Below are positions 14,494 through 23,710 of a stretch of DNA of 64,000 bases, piece by piece (the stretch's first letter is position 1; each line of letters opens with the position of its first letter). The stretch spans positions 310,001-374,000 of the forward strand of contig JAIYAR010000010.1 of the NCBI GenBank assembly GCA_027488985.1. The letters are read 5' to 3'. Position numbers and translations under genes: made by a program. This DNA comes from Comamonadaceae bacterium. Its GTDB lineage: Bacteria > Pseudomonadota > Gammaproteobacteria > Burkholderiales > Burkholderiaceae_C. The notes under the pieces were generated by a model. That model made no database searches. It worked only from the letters and a program-made list of their open reading frames with translations, and had not been told where the DNA came from.

Positions 14494-15453
14494 TCAGGGT
14501 AAACGCTCGACCGTGTAGCCCATTCGGACCAATAGGGCCGGCAAGCCGCGTGGACCGGACATATGCAGACTCCCGACCGCAGCCAAAACACGCGAACCAC
14601 TCCGGTGCATTGCATCAATTCGGCGCGCCATGGAAGGATTCCGCTCATCCAAAAGACGTTGCATCTGTAACTTTTCCATGGGAGTTACCACGCATTTGCA
14701 CCACTGCTCGTAGGTATCCAGGCGCTGCACATCGCCGGTTTCCCACATGGCGACCAAGTCTGCCAGGCTCTGTCTGGCATGGCCTGATTCCAGCTCATTG
14801 AGCCCGTCGATCAGAATCTGGCGCGCCTCCGCATCATCCGCCGCCAGAAGTGCGCGCAGCTGTAACTCCACAGTCTCCAGCGACACCACAGGCATGCCCC
14901 GCGCACGCGCCGCCGTTGCCAGAAGCATTTCTGAGCCGAATTGAGCATCCAAACCGACCCGTCGAGCGAGATTCAGGGACAAACCTGCGAGTAGCAATTC
15001 CGCAGGCACTTGATCTACCGACCCCACAGGCATGCACTGCGATTGCAGTTGAGATACAAGCCTGGAACGTTCCGGGGTCTGCACCTGACGGACACGGGTT
15101 TTGGCCAATACCTGCCCCATTTGAGTCGCCACTTCAGGGTCCAAAGGATCCAACTCCAGCGCCAAGGTGTTGGTGTTTCGCAGTGCCTGCTCCAATACAG
15201 GACCCGCCGCCATCCAAGCCTCACGCCCCACATGCAAAGTGCCATAGAGGTAAGAGCTGTGCCCGTCTTTGGTCACTCGCCAAAGAAAGCCGCGGTCCTT
15301 GGCCTGGCGCTGCGCGGATGAAAACATCTCGACGGAAAACGGCTTGGGCTGGGGCGGGCAATCGTTTCCGGCTGCTGCAGCCAGCACTGAGAGACCAAGC
15401 AGGCAGCTACCCAAAAGCCGCTGCTTGAGTGTCCGACAAAAACTAGCGCTCAT
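14494..15453 (-). CDS. TraB/GumN family secreted protein
   Basis: The 319-residue product starts with a signal sequence (LKQRLLGSCLLGLSVLAAAAG). The TraB/PrgY/GumN hallmarks are FLWRVTKDG, then SYLYGTLHVG with the conserved G-T-x-H near the mature N-terminus, and the C-terminal AVGSLHMSGPRGLPALLVRMGY. The family is related to the metalloprotease-like TIKI proteins, but activity in bacteria is largely untested. The ATG at 15453 overlaps the end of the preceding gene by 11 bp, so the two are probably cotranscribed. A frame 21 codons longer has no signal peptide and is not chosen. Confidence 0.85.
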   Translation of the reverse strand: MSASFCRTLKQRLLGSCLLGLSVLAAAAGNDCPPQPKPFSVEMFSSAQRQAKDRGFLWRVTKDGHSSYLYGTLHVGREAWMAAGPVLEQALRNTNTLALELDPLDPEVATQMGQVLAKTRVRQVQTPERSRLVSQLQSQCMPVGSVDQVPAELLLAGLSLNLARRVGLDAQFGSEMLLATAARARGMPVVSLETVELQLRALLAADDAEARQILIDGLNELESGHARQSLADLVAMWETGDVQRLDTYEQWCKCVVTPMEKLQMQRLLDERNPSMARRIDAMHRSGSRVLAAVGSLHMSGPRGLPALLVRMGYTVERLP

Positions 15454-16078
15454 GGACTTTGCGGACGGTCTTGCGCAGACGCTCCACCATGGTTGCCGTG
15501 GCTTCGTGGCACACATTCAGACTGACGCGGTTGCCCGCATCCATAAACTGGACATTCTGAACACCGGCTGTTGCTGCACACGCTGCGGGCTGTAATGCGC
15601 CGGCCGCTTGCAGTTCCAGCAATTCTTTACTGAGCTTTTGCATGCGCTGGACGTCAGATACGTAGTTGCGTTCTACGTGCACGACTTCCAACATTTCCGA
15701 CCCTTGTGGCGTGCGCACGATCCGGCAGCGCCCGTAATCCCTGGGCAGCACCAATCTGAGTGAAAGTTTCTTGTCACGGGAGAGGGCTTGTCCATCCACC
15801 AGAATGAAGCTTCTCTTGTCCTGATCAAAAACGAAAACCGAATACAGGCCGGTTTGGGGGTTTTGAGTCATCACATCGACAAACCCATTGCGCATGGCAC
15901 GCACCTCATCGGGCGCCTGATAACTCTCCGCTCTCACAACAGGACAACGTTCGACCAGACTTTCGAGAGTGCTCGATTCGTATTGCTTGATGGCCTTCGT
16001 ACTGTTGCTGAACTGAATGGGAGCCTGGGCCCAGCCCAAAGCGGGTAGCAGCAACGCTATCGTGATTACCCTGATCAT
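15443..16078 (-). CDS. Secreted protein of unknown function
   Basis: The product has 211 residues with a clear signal peptide (MIRVITIALLLPALGWAQA, cleavage after AQA). The mature protein contains four cysteines (in ERCPVV, GRCRIV, PAACAA and NVCHEA), which could form two periplasmic disulfides, and a C-terminal charged helix (TMVERLRKTVRKVHER). I recognise no family. It is the first gene of a two-gene run with the TraB/GumN gene, so the two may act together in the periplasm. Confidence 0.7.
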   Translation of the reverse strand: MIRVITIALLLPALGWAQAPIQFSNSTKAIKQYESSTLESLVERCPVVRAESYQAPDEVRAMRNGFVDVMTQNPQTGLYSVFVFDQDKRSFILVDGQALSRDKKLSLRLVLPRDYGRCRIVRTPQGSEMLEVVHVERNYVSDVQRMQKLSKELLELQAAGALQPAACAATAGVQNVQFMDAGNRVSLNVCHEATATMVERLRKTVRKVHER

Positions 16079-16219
16079 TTTTGGAAAAAAGTCCGAAATT
16101 TATTGAGAGAATGGCGCCGGCATTGCACAAACAACCAAAAACAATAGCTTAGCGCCATCGGGCAGCAGCACTCCGGTTCGTCGATACCAAACCTTTTTTA
16201 TTCCGTCACACATCTACCC

Positions 16220-16654
16220 ATGAAAACTTCTATTCAGTTTCCGCAGTCTTCTTCCGGCGCCTATGTGGGCGCCACTTTCGCCTGCCTTGGCTTGGGCACC
16301 GGTGGTTTTTTGCTCGGCCTGTGGAATGCGGAAATGCAGCTGAACGAAAAAGGCTACTACTTCACCTTGCTGGCCTTCGGCTTGTTTGCCGCCGTGTCGC
16401 TGCAAAAATGTGTGCGCGACAAGCTGGAAGGCATTCCTGTCTCAGGCGCCTACTACGGCATTTGCTATCTGGCTGTAGGTCTGTCGTTGCTCTTGTTGGG
16501 CACCGGTTTGTGGAACGCAACCCTGCTGCTGTCCGAGAAGGGCTACTACGCCATGTCCTTCGTGCTCGCCCTATATAGCGCTGTCACCGTACAAAAGAAC
16601 GTGCGAGACAAGAAGGCTATCGCCGACGGCAACGATGGCGACACCCTTCAATAA
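16220..16654 (+). CDS. yiaA: YiaA/YiaB family inner membrane protein
   Basis: The 144-residue protein contains two tandem copies of the YiaA/B module, each with two membrane segments. Copy one has [26 protein letters not shown] and copy two has [22 protein letters not shown]. Each ends in an x-Q-K-x-V-R-D-K turn (LQKCVRDK and VQKNVRDK). The family is linked to stress responses in enterobacteria but has no defined activity. The ATG at 16220 has no strong Shine-Dalgarno. The gene is convergent with ygiQ, 9 bp away. Confidence 0.88.
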   Translation: MKTSIQFPQSSSGAYVGATFACLGLGTGGFLLGLWNAEMQLNEKGYYFTLLAFGLFAAVSLQKCVRDKLEGIPVSGAYYGICYLAVGLSLLLLGTGLWNATLLLSEKGYYAMSFVLALYSAVTVQKNVRDKKAIADGNDGDTLQ

Positions 16655-16663
16655 CTAGCGAAA

Positions 16664-19123
16664 TCAACGCGGCTTGCGGGCCGTTTTGAATGCCGGTTTC
16701 GGAGCCCCTATCTCACGGGGCGGCAAACCAGTGTGTTGGGTCAGCAGGCGACCCTTCACCGGCGCTGCCGCTTTTCCGAGAGGCTGCACTCGGGCGGCAC
16801 CTGACTTCACCGGGGCCAAAGTCGAATTCTTTTTGCGGGCGCTCTGGTATCCACCATCCACCAGGGGCTGGAAGGTCGGAATCAGGTGGTGCTTGCCATT
16901 GCCGATGAGGTCAGCCCTGCCCATGGTCTTGAGCGCCTCGCGCAAGAGCGGCCAATTGTTGGCATCGTGGTATCGCAAAAACGCCTTGTGCAAGCGGCGG
17001 CGCTTTTCACCCCGCACGATGTCCACGGTTTCTTCCTCGCTCTGGGCCGTGCGATGCACGCGCTTTAAAGTGTTACGGCCAGAGTGGTACATGGCCGTGG
17101 CCGTGGCCATGGGGCTGGGGTAGAAGGTTTGCACCTGGTCGGCGCGGAAACCGTTTTTCTTGAGCCAGATGGCAAGATTCATCATGTCTTCATCGCTGGT
17201 ACCGGGGTGGGCCGCGATGAAGTAGGGAATCAGGTACTGCTTTTTGCCAGCCTCGGCACTGAACTTTTCGAACAGCTGCTTGAACTTGTCGTAGCTGCCG
17301 ATACCGGGCTTCATCATTTTGGTGAGCGGACCTTGCTCGGTGTGCTCAGGCGCAATCTTCAGGTAGCCACCCACGTGATGCTGCACCAATTCCTTCACAT
17401 ACTCCGGGCTCTTCACCGCAAGGTCATACCGCAAGCCTGAGCCGATCAGGATCTTCTTGATGCCTTTGAGCGCACGAGCACGGCGGTAGATTTTGATCAG
17501 CGGGTCGTGGTTAGTGGTCAGGTTCTGGCAGATGCCGGGGTACACACAGCTGGGCTTGCGGCAGGCCGCTTCAATCTCAGGGCTGCGGCAACCGAGGCGG
17601 TACATATTGGCCGTGGGGCCACCAAGGTCAGAAATCGTGCCAGTAAAGCCTTTGACCTTGTCGCGGATATCTTCCACCTCTTTGATGATGGATTCTTCCG
17701 AGCGGCTCTGGATGATGCGGCCCTCGTGCTCCGTGATGGAGCAGAAAGTACAGCCGCCGAAGCAGCCGCGCATGATGTTCACGCTGAAGCGGATCATCTC
17801 CCACGCCGGGATTTTGGTCGCACCGTCATGGCTGCCGTTTTCATCGGCGTAGGTCGGATGGGGGCTGCGGGCGTAAGGCAGGTCAAACACAAAGTCCATT
17901 TCCGCCGTGGTCAGCGGAATGGGCGGCGGGTTGATCCACACATCGCGGGCGGTAGCGCCCTCGCCATGGGCCTGCACCAGCGCGCGGGCGTTACCAGGGT
18001 TGGTCTCCAAATGCAGCACACGGTTGGCGTGTGCGTACAGAATGGGATCGCTCTTGACCTGCTCGTAGCTGGGCAGCCGGATGACCGAATTCTCACGCGG
18101 CGGCACCTTGAGTTTGCTTTTTCCCGAGAGCGCGGGGTTCGGTACAAACCTCAGCGGGGCAATGGCGGCGTTGACCTCTGCTTTGGGGTCTTTTTGGGCT
18201 CCAGCGCTTATGGAGTCTGCGCGAGCAGCTCCTGAATTTGTAGCACCCGCAGCCTCAGCAGCCGCTGCCGTGGCTTTGGCTTCGTCTTCCTTGGCGCAGG
18301 TGGCACCGTTTTCGGCCGCCAGCTCGCTGGTGGTCATGTAGGGATTCACATGGGCTTCGACCCGGCCCGGCTCGTCCACGGTGGTGGAAGTGATTTCGAA
18401 CCAGCCCTTGCCCGTTTCGTCCTCAGGACGGCGCACAAAAGCGGTGCCGCGGACGTCCGTGATGTTCTCGACCGGTTCTTTGGCAGCTAGGCGGTGGGCG
18501 ATTTCCACAATCGCGCGCTCGGCGTTGCCATAGAGAAGCAGGTCGCACTTGGCATCGACCACAATGCTGCGGCGGACCTTGTCGCTCCAGTAGTCGTAGT
18601 GCGCGATGCGGCGCAGGCTGCCTTCAATGCCTCCCAACACAATGGGCGTATCTTTGAAGGCCTCGCGGCAGCGCTGGCTGTACACAATGGCCGCACGGTC
18701 CGGACGCTTGCCGCCCACATCGCCGGGGGTATAGGCATCGTCACTCCGGATCTTGCGGTCCGCGGTGTAGCGGTTGATCATGGAATCCATGTTGCCGCTG
18801 GTCACCCCCCAGAACAGGTTGGGTTTGCCCAAGGCCTTGAAGGCCTCGGCACTCGTCCAATCAGGCTGAGCGATGATGCCCACGCGGAAGCCTTGTGCCT
18901 CCAACATTCGCCCGATGACCGCCATACCGAAACTCGGGTGGTCCACGTAGGCATCACCCGTGACAATGATGATGTCGCAGCTGTCCCATCCGAGCTTGTC
19001 CATTTCCGCGCGGCTCATGGGCAGGAAAGGAGCAGTGCCAAAGCGGGACGCCCAGTACTTGCGGTAACTGGAAATCGGCTTGGCTGCGCGCGCGAAGAAG
19101 GAGACGTCGACTGGGGCGTTCAT
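16664..19123 (-). CDS. YgiQ family radical SAM protein
   Basis: The 819-residue product is a UPF0313/YgiQ radical-SAM protein. Its iron-sulfur cysteines are Cys454, Cys458 and Cys461 in [11 protein letters not shown]. Other family segments are [22 protein letters not shown] at the N-terminus, the [20 protein letters not shown] block and [17 protein letters not shown]. Substrate is unknown. Between residues about 275 and 320 there is a low-complexity Ala-rich linker. Residues 294-309 of it ([16 protein letters not shown]) are encoded exactly by a copy of the 48-nt repeat. The C-terminal tail is basic. Start ATG 19123 is supported by the conserved N-terminus. Confidence 0.93.
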   Translation of the reverse strand: MNAPVDVSFFARAAKPISSYRKYWASRFGTAPFLPMSRAEMDKLGWDSCDIIIVTGDAYVDHPSFGMAVIGRMLEAQGFRVGIIAQPDWTSAEAFKALGKPNLFWGVTSGNMDSMINRYTADRKIRSDDAYTPGDVGGKRPDRAAIVYSQRCREAFKDTPIVLGGIEGSLRRIAHYDYWSDKVRRSIVVDAKCDLLLYGNAERAIVEIAHRLAAKEPVENITDVRGTAFVRRPEDETGKGWFEITSTTVDEPGRVEAHVNPYMTTSELAAENGATCAKEDEAKATAAAAEAAGATNSGAARADSISAGAQKDPKAEVNAAIAPLRFVPNPALSGKSKLKVPPRENSVIRLPSYEQVKSDPILYAHANRVLHLETNPGNARALVQAHGEGATARDVWINPPPIPLTTAEMDFVFDLPYARSPHPTYADENGSHDGATKIPAWEMIRFSVNIMRGCFGGCTFCSITEHEGRIIQSRSEESIIKEVEDIRDKVKGFTGTISDLGGPTANMYRLGCRSPEIEAACRKPSCVYPGICQNLTTNHDPLIKIYRRARALKGIKKILIGSGLRYDLAVKSPEYVKELVQHHVGGYLKIAPEHTEQGPLTKMMKPGIGSYDKFKQLFEKFSAEAGKKQYLIPYFIAAHPGTSDEDMMNLAIWLKKNGFRADQVQTFYPSPMATATAMYHSGRNTLKRVHRTAQSEEETVDIVRGEKRRRLHKAFLRYHDANNWPLLREALKTMGRADLIGNGKHHLIPTFQPLVDGGYQSARKKNSTLAPVKSGAARVQPLGKAAAPVKGRLLTQHTGLPPREIGAPKPAFKTARKPR
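18197..18244 (-). repeat. 48-nt interspersed repeat, copy F, inside the ygiQ reading frame
   Basis: On the minus strand the arm is GCTACAAATTCAGGAGC, followed by TGCTCGCGCA and a tail ending AAGCGCTGGAGCC. The first base is the first base of codon 294 of the YgiQ gene, and all 16 codons are sense. The insertion therefore keeps the frame and adds 16 residues to a variable linker ahead of the radical-SAM core. Confidence 0.85.
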
Positions 19124-19204
19124 AGGAGTCCGGGGGATAGCCCATGAGTGTAAGGTTTTACGCCCGTCAACGCACTTTTAGGGGCTTACCAACGGGTACC
19201 GCAA

Positions 19205-19277
19205 TTCCGAAATCGCAGGGCCAGTCGCCTGAGAGACTTTTCGCATTCGGAACTTTTCATTACTTTCGACTTCCGAA
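19205..19277. promoter_or_regulatory. Three alternating TTCCGAA/TTCGGAA copies in the ygiQ-transporter intergenic region
   Basis: TTCCGAA occurs at 19205-19211 and 19271-19277, with its reverse complement TTCGGAA between them at 19246-19252. The middle copy can pair with either neighbour, so two mutually exclusive hairpins are possible. The region separates the divergent ygiQ gene (start 19123) and the ABC transporter operon (start 19421). It may be a leader structure or a repeated protein-binding site. Base pairing is seen; function is inferred. Confidence 0.35.
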
Positions 19278-19420
19278 ACCGCCAAAAGCAGAATAACCAC
19301 CGGTACAAACCCCCATGCCCTGAGTTGGGGCGGCACTATTTTTGCTCTGGTTAGCCCGTAGAATGATTTTTCTTGTTTTCTTAACCGCCGGCAATGTCCG
19401 GCAAATCAAAGGACTTTTCC

Positions 19421-20266
19421 ATGAAGAAACTCCTGCTGGCACTGGCAGCGACCTCCGTTTTGGCTGCTTGCGGCAAAAAAGAAGAAGCTGCTCCTGCAGC
19501 GCCTGCTGCCCCTGCATCGGCCCCAGCCGCTGCTGCCCCCGCTCCTGAAGCCGGTCCTCTGAAGGTGGCTATCGACCCGACCTACGAACCCTTCACCTTC
19601 AAGTCTGCCGACGGCCAGCCCACCGGCTTTGACGTCGACGTAGCCAACGCCCTGTGCGAACAAATCAAGCGCAAGTGCGAATTCGTGGAACAAGTCTGGG
19701 ACAGCATGATCCCCGGCCTGAACGCCAAAAAGTACGACGTCATTATTTCCTCCATGTCCATCACCGATGACCGCATGAAGGAAGTTGACTTCACCGACAA
19801 GTACTACAACACCCCCAGCCGCATCGTGCTGAAAAAGGGCGTGAAGTTCACTGACGCTGCGTCCATCAAGGGCAAGAAAATTGGTGTCTTGAAGGGCTCC
19901 ACACAAGAGAAGTACGCTCTGGGCGACCTGAAGCCTGCGGGCGTGATCGTGAACTCCTACGAAGCCCAAGACCAGGTGTACCTGGACATCAAGTCCGGTC
20001 GTCTGGACGGTACTGTGGCTGACTACATGGAAGTCACCGGTGGTTTCCTCTCCAAGCCTGAAGGCGCCAAATACGAGTTGGTGGGCCCAGACCTGAAGAT
20101 GCCCCAGTACTTCGGCTACGGCGCTGGCATTGCCTTGCGTAAAGGCGAAGACAAGCTCAAGGGCGAGTTGAACGAAGCCATCAAGGCCATCCGTACCAAC
20201 GGCACTTACAAGACCCTGAACGACAAGTACTTTGCCAAGTACAACATCGACGTTTACGGCGAATAA
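19421..20266 (+). CDS. Polar amino-acid ABC transporter, substrate-binding lipoprotein
   Basis: The 281-residue product starts MKKLLLALAATSVLAACGKK, a lipoprotein signal with lipobox LAAC. An Ala/Pro-rich spacer follows, then an SBP_bac_3 domain (PLKVAIDPTYEPFTFKSADG, GFDVDVANALCEQIKRKC, DVIISSMSITDDRMKEVDFTD). It resembles the HisJ/ArgT group that binds histidine or lysine/arginine/ornithine. The true ligand may differ, because the operon encodes a metallohydrolase. The ATG at 19421 has AAAGGA seven bases upstream. A strong hairpin 20 bp after the stop probably sets its expression above that of the membrane subunits. Confidence 0.92.
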   Translation: MKKLLLALAATSVLAACGKKEEAAPAAPAAPASAPAAAAPAPEAGPLKVAIDPTYEPFTFKSADGQPTGFDVDVANALCEQIKRKCEFVEQVWDSMIPGLNAKKYDVIISSMSITDDRMKEVDFTDKYYNTPSRIVLKKGVKFTDAASIKGKKIGVLKGSTQEKYALGDLKPAGVIVNSYEAQDQVYLDIKSGRLDGTVADYMEVTGGFLSKPEGAKYELVGPDLKMPQYFGYGAGIALRKGEDKLKGELNEAIKAIRTNGTYKTLNDKYFAKYNIDVYGE

Positions 20267-20285
20267 ATCTTGTAAAACCGCATCC

Positions 20286-20311
20286 AACGGGGCGCATCTC
20301 TGCGCCCCGTT
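20286..20311 (+). terminator. Hairpin between binding-protein and permease genes (attenuator or mRNA stabiliser)
   Basis: A perfect 11-bp stem, AACGGGGCGCA and TGCGCCCCGTT, closes a TCTC loop. A T-rich but not uninterrupted stretch (GCGTTGTTTGCC) follows. It lies between the stop of the substrate-binding gene and the permease ATG at 20336. Such hairpins commonly terminate part of the transcripts or protect the upstream message, raising the ratio of binding protein to membrane complex. Confidence 0.75.
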
Positions 20312-20335
20312 GCGTTGTTTGCCCTGTTTGCTCCC

Positions 20336-21022
20336 ATGAATTCTTACTACGTCGCCATCCTTCAAGGCTCGGTACTGACCATCGGCGTTTCGCTGTGTGC
20401 CTTGTTGGTGTCCATCGTCCTCGGTCTGATGGGAGCAGCAGCCAAACTGTCAGGGCGTCCGGTGCTGGTCGCCCTGTCCACGACTTACACCACGGTCATC
20501 CGGGGCGTCCCGGATCTGGTGGTGATGCTGCTGGTCTTTTACGGCGGCACTATCGGTTTGAACCATCTCCTTGAACTCGCCGGCAGCAAAAAAACGGTCG
20601 ACATCAACCCCTTTCTGGCCGGAGTGCTCACCATTGGCTTTATCTACGGCGCCTACATGACTGAGACATTCCGCGGCGCCATTCTGTCCATCCCGAAAGG
20701 TCAGATGGAAGCCGCATGGGCCTTTGGCATGGGCCGAATTCGGACCTTTTTGCGCATCACGGCCCCCCAGATGGTCCGCTACGCCCTGCCCGGCTTTACC
20801 AACAATTGGTTGGTATTGATCAAGGCGACTGCCCTGGTCAGTTTGATCGGCCTGAAGGAAATGACCTACCTGTCCAAACAGGCCAGCGCCGCGACCCGAT
20901 CGCCCTTTGAATTTTTCCTCTTTACTGCCGCGCTCTTTTTGATCTACACCAGCGTATCGTTGTTCGTACTGCGCAAAGTGAATGCGCGCTACAGCCTGGG
21001 CACCAAGCGGGGTGAGCTATGA
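20336..21022 (+). CDS. Amino-acid ABC transporter permease (HisQ-like)
   Basis: The 228-residue protein has about five membrane helices. It carries the BPD_transp_1 core with IRGVPDLVVMLLVFYGG and the EAA loop AAWAFGMGRIRTFLRITAPQMVRYALPG that docks to the ATPase. The ATG at 20336 begins NSYYVAILQGSVLTIGVS, as in HisQ proteins; an in-frame TTG seven codons earlier lies in the hairpin tail and is less likely. It overlaps the next permease by four bases (ATGA). The two permeases should form the heterodimeric channel of the transporter. Confidence 0.93.
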   Translation: MNSYYVAILQGSVLTIGVSLCALLVSIVLGLMGAAAKLSGRPVLVALSTTYTTVIRGVPDLVVMLLVFYGGTIGLNHLLELAGSKKTVDINPFLAGVLTIGFIYGAYMTETFRGAILSIPKGQMEAAWAFGMGRIRTFLRITAPQMVRYALPGFTNNWLVLIKATALVSLIGLKEMTYLSKQASAATRSPFEFFLFTAALFLIYTSVSLFVLRKVNARYSLGTKRGEL

Positions 21023-21732
21023 AGTGGTACGTCATTTTCGAGCCGCAGAACCTGCAGCTCTACATCACCGGCATTTACACCACGCTTGGCTTGCTGTTTT
21101 CGTCGCTGGCGATTGGCGCCGTACTAGCTTTGATTTTCGCCCTCGCGCTGACCAGCCGATGGGCCATTTTGCGTTGGGTGGTGGGCAGCTACACCTACGT
21201 CATTCGGGGCACACCGCTGCTGATTCAGGTGTACCTGATCTACTACGGACTGGGCCAACTGGAATGGATTCAGGCGCGCTGGGACGATGTTTGGCCTTGG
21301 ACGCACTTTAAGGAGCCCTTCTTCTGCGCCTTGCTGGCCTTCAGCCTGAACACGGCCGGCTACACCGCGGAGATGTTGGCCGGTGCCATCCGCGAAACCG
21401 CAGCCGGCGAATTGGAAGCCGCGCAGGCTTACGGCATGAGCCGCTTCCAGGCCATGCGCCGCATAGTGCTGCCCAGCGCACTGCGCCGCACCCTGCCGGC
21501 TTACAGCAACGAGGTGGTGATGATGCTGCAAAGCACCAGCTTGGCCAGTGCGGTGCCCAGCATGCTGGACGTGACTGCGGCTGCAAGCCGTGTGTATTCC
21601 GACTATTACCTTCCCTTTGAGGCCTATATTGCGGCGGCAGCTATCTATTTAGTAGCATCGTTCTGCCTGATCGGCATTTTCCGCGTGGCAGAGAAGCACT
21701 TTCTCGCCTACCTCGCGCCCCGAAAACACTGA
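21019..21732 (+). CDS. Amino-acid ABC transporter permease (HisM-like)
   Basis: The 237-residue product is the second membrane subunit. It has YVIRGTPLLIQVYLIYYGLGQL near the start, typical of HisM/GlnP permeases, and the EAA loop EAAQAYGMSRFQAMRRIVLPSALRRTLPAY. A loop of about 20 residues after helix three (EWIQARWDDVWPWTHFKEPF) is the usual HisM insertion. The stop at 21730-21732 is five bases from the start of the metallohydrolase gene, consistent with one operon. Confidence 0.93.
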   Translation: MKWYVIFEPQNLQLYITGIYTTLGLLFSSLAIGAVLALIFALALTSRWAILRWVVGSYTYVIRGTPLLIQVYLIYYGLGQLEWIQARWDDVWPWTHFKEPFFCALLAFSLNTAGYTAEMLAGAIRETAAGELEAAQAYGMSRFQAMRRIVLPSALRRTLPAYSNEVVMMLQSTSLASAVPSMLDVTAAASRVYSDYYLPFEAYIAAAAIYLVASFCLIGIFRVAEKHFLAYLAPRKH

Positions 21733-21737
21733 CCATC

Positions 21738-22868
21738 ATGCAACGCAAAGACCACACGCTGCTCTCCAACAGCCTGGGCAGCCAACGCAGCCTCAGCAGT
21801 TTTCACTATGGCCAAGCGGGTGCCCGGCCCAAGGTCTACGTTCAGGCCAGTCTGCATGCTGAAGAACTTCCCGGCATGTTGGCAGCCTTTCATTTACGGG
21901 CCCTGCTGGACCAGGCAGAGGCAGAAGGCCGCATCACAGGCGAAGTGATTCTGGTGCCCGTGGCCAACCCTATCGGTTTGGCGCAGCGTATAGACCACAA
22001 ACCCATGGGGCGCTTTGAGCTTGACAGTTCAGAGAACTTCAACCGCCACTACCCGGACCTCGCCAAGTCGGTGTACGACACCATCAAACCCTTGATGGGG
22101 CTGGATGCCGCTGCCAACGTTCGCGAAGTCCGCAAGGCCATGGGCCAGTTTCTGGATCAATGGAAACCTGACACTGAATTGCAAAGCCTGCGCCGCACGC
22201 TCCTGCTTTTGTCGCACGATGCCGACCACGTCATCGACCTGCACTGCGATTGCGAAGGGGTGATGCATTTCTATACCGAGGAACCTTGCTGGCCCCAGCT
22301 GGAGCCCCTGGCGCATCTGCTGCAGGCACAAGCCATCTTGTTGGCCCGCAATTCAGGCAGCGGTCCGTTTGACGAATGCCTCTCCGGAGGTTGGTGGCAA
22401 TTGGCGGAGCGTCTGGCCCAGGATGGCATCCATGTTCCGCTACCCCAAGGTTGCAACAGCACTACGGTTGAGTTACGCGGCGAATCCGATGTGACCCACG
22501 CCTGGGCCCAAGCAGATGCCCGGGCCGTGTTTGATTTCATGGCGTATTGCGGAACCATCTCCGCAGCCAGTCCTGTGCAGATTCCTGCACCAGCAGCCCA
22601 ACCCACTCCATTGGCAGGCTCCGAAACCTTGCACACCCCCGTGCCGGGTGTCGTAGCCTATGTTGCGGATGTCGGTCAAATGGTGGTTCAGGGCGACGTG
22701 GTCGCAGAAGTCATCAATCCGATTGAAAACACCCGTCACCTGATTCGAGCCGGAGTCGCGGGGGTGTTTTATGCCCGCGTTAGAGACCGCTATGCCCATG
22801 CTGGCGCCGAAATCGGCAAGATTGCCGGCGCTAAAGCCTTTCGTACCGGCGAGTTGCTAGGCGCCTGA
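21738..22868 (+). CDS. Succinylglutamate desuccinylase/aspartoacylase (AstE/AspA) family hydrolase in a transporter operon
   Basis: The 376-residue protein belongs to the M14-like AstE/AspA zinc hydrolases that remove acyl groups from amino acids. The zinc site is visible as [13 protein letters not shown] (His and Glu) and the second histidine in [24 protein letters not shown] near residue 245 supplies the conserved C-terminal glutamate. A barrel-sandwich-like C-terminal domain follows ([31 protein letters not shown]). The gene sits between the permease and ATPase genes, so the transported compound may be an N-acylated or otherwise blocked amino acid hydrolysed after uptake. The exact substrate cannot be read from the sequence. 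Confidence 0.88.
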   Translation: MQRKDHTLLSNSLGSQRSLSSFHYGQAGARPKVYVQASLHAEELPGMLAAFHLRALLDQAEAEGRITGEVILVPVANPIGLAQRIDHKPMGRFELDSSENFNRHYPDLAKSVYDTIKPLMGLDAAANVREVRKAMGQFLDQWKPDTELQSLRRTLLLLSHDADHVIDLHCDCEGVMHFYTEEPCWPQLEPLAHLLQAQAILLARNSGSGPFDECLSGGWWQLAERLAQDGIHVPLPQGCNSTTVELRGESDVTHAWAQADARAVFDFMAYCGTISAASPVQIPAPAAQPTPLAGSETLHTPVPGVVAYVADVGQMVVQGDVVAEVINPIENTRHLIRAGVAGVFYARVRDRYAHAGAEIGKIAGAKAFRTGELLGA

Positions 22869-22911
22869 CGATCCGCCGCCACTCCCCAGCCCCAGACAAG
22901 CTCTATTCATC

Positions 22912-23691
22912 ATGACCGCACCCAAGCCCCTCAAACTCCAGGTCGAGAACATCCATAAACGCTTTGGCAGTAACGAAGTGCTCAAAGGCGTGTCCTTGTC
23001 GGCCCATGCCGGCGATGTGATCAGCATCATCGGCAGCTCCGGCTCCGGGAAAAGCACTTTTCTGCGTTGCATCAACATGCTGGAAAAGCCTCACCAAGGT
23101 CGCATTCAGGTAGCCGGTGAAGAGCTTGCGTTGGTTGCCGGCCCCACCGGGGAACTGATGGCCAAAGACCCCAAACAGTTGCAGCGTCTTCGCACCAAGC
23201 TGGCCATGGTGTTTCAGCATTTCAACCTTTGGGCACACATGACGGTGTTGCAAAACATCATCGAAGTCCCTGTGCACGTTCTGGGTGTGCCCAAAGACGA
23301 AGCAATCGCTACAGCCCGCAAATACCTCGCAAAAGTGGGGCTCTCCGGCGTGGAAGACCGCTACCCTGCCCACATGAGCGGCGGCCAGCAGCAACGTGTG
23401 GCCATTGCGCGCGCTTTGGCAGTCGAGCCAGAGGTCATGTTGTTCGATGAGCCAACAAGTGCTCTGGACCCTGAGTTGGTGTCTGAAGTACTGCGCGTCA
23501 TGAAAAGCCTGGCCGAAGAAGGCCGCACCATGGTGGTCGTGACCCACGAAATGGGCTTTGCCCGCGAAGTGTCGAGTCACCTCATCTTTCTGCACAAGGG
23601 CCTTATTGAAGAGCAAGGCCACCCTGCCCAAGTACTGAGCGCACCCAAGAGTGAGCGTCTGGCCCAGTTCTTGTCGGGCAGCCTGAAGTAA
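22912..23691 (+). CDS. Amino-acid ABC transporter ATP-binding protein (HisP-like)
   Basis: This 259-residue ATPase energises the two permeases. Motifs in order are Walker [25 protein letters not shown]-loop [17 protein letters not shown], signature [21 protein letters not shown], Walker [17 protein letters not shown] and the H-loop [13 protein letters not shown]. The insert after Walker A ([23 protein letters not shown]) is typical of HisP-type proteins. It follows the hydrolase gene after 43 bp and precedes the diguanylate cyclase gene by 19 bp. Confidence 0.95.
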   Translation: MTAPKPLKLQVENIHKRFGSNEVLKGVSLSAHAGDVISIIGSSGSGKSTFLRCINMLEKPHQGRIQVAGEELALVAGPTGELMAKDPKQLQRLRTKLAMVFQHFNLWAHMTVLQNIIEVPVHVLGVPKDEAIATARKYLAKVGLSGVEDRYPAHMSGGQQQRVAIARALAVEPEVMLFDEPTSALDPELVSEVLRVMKSLAEEGRTMVVVTHEMGFAREVSSHLIFLHKGLIEEQGHPAQVLSAPKSERLAQFLSGSLK

Positions 23692-23710
23692 TCCCGATCA
23701 AGAGCCCAGA

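Noticed and set aside
19205..19252. Glycine riboswitch-like string CTCTCAGGC on the minus strand upstream of ygiQ
   Set aside because: The GGGAGAG-type and CGAAGGGG-type elements of the glycine aptamer are absent, so a riboswitch call is not supported.
21621..21656. A 36-nt stretch in the HisM-like permease gene resembling the 48-nt repeat with 12 nt missing (arm GCTACTAAATAGATAGC on the minus strand)
   Set aside because: The encoded residues (AYIAAAAIYLVA) form a normal HisM membrane helix at the usual position, with no insertion relative to what I know of the family. The core decamer is also altered, so chance similarity is more likely.
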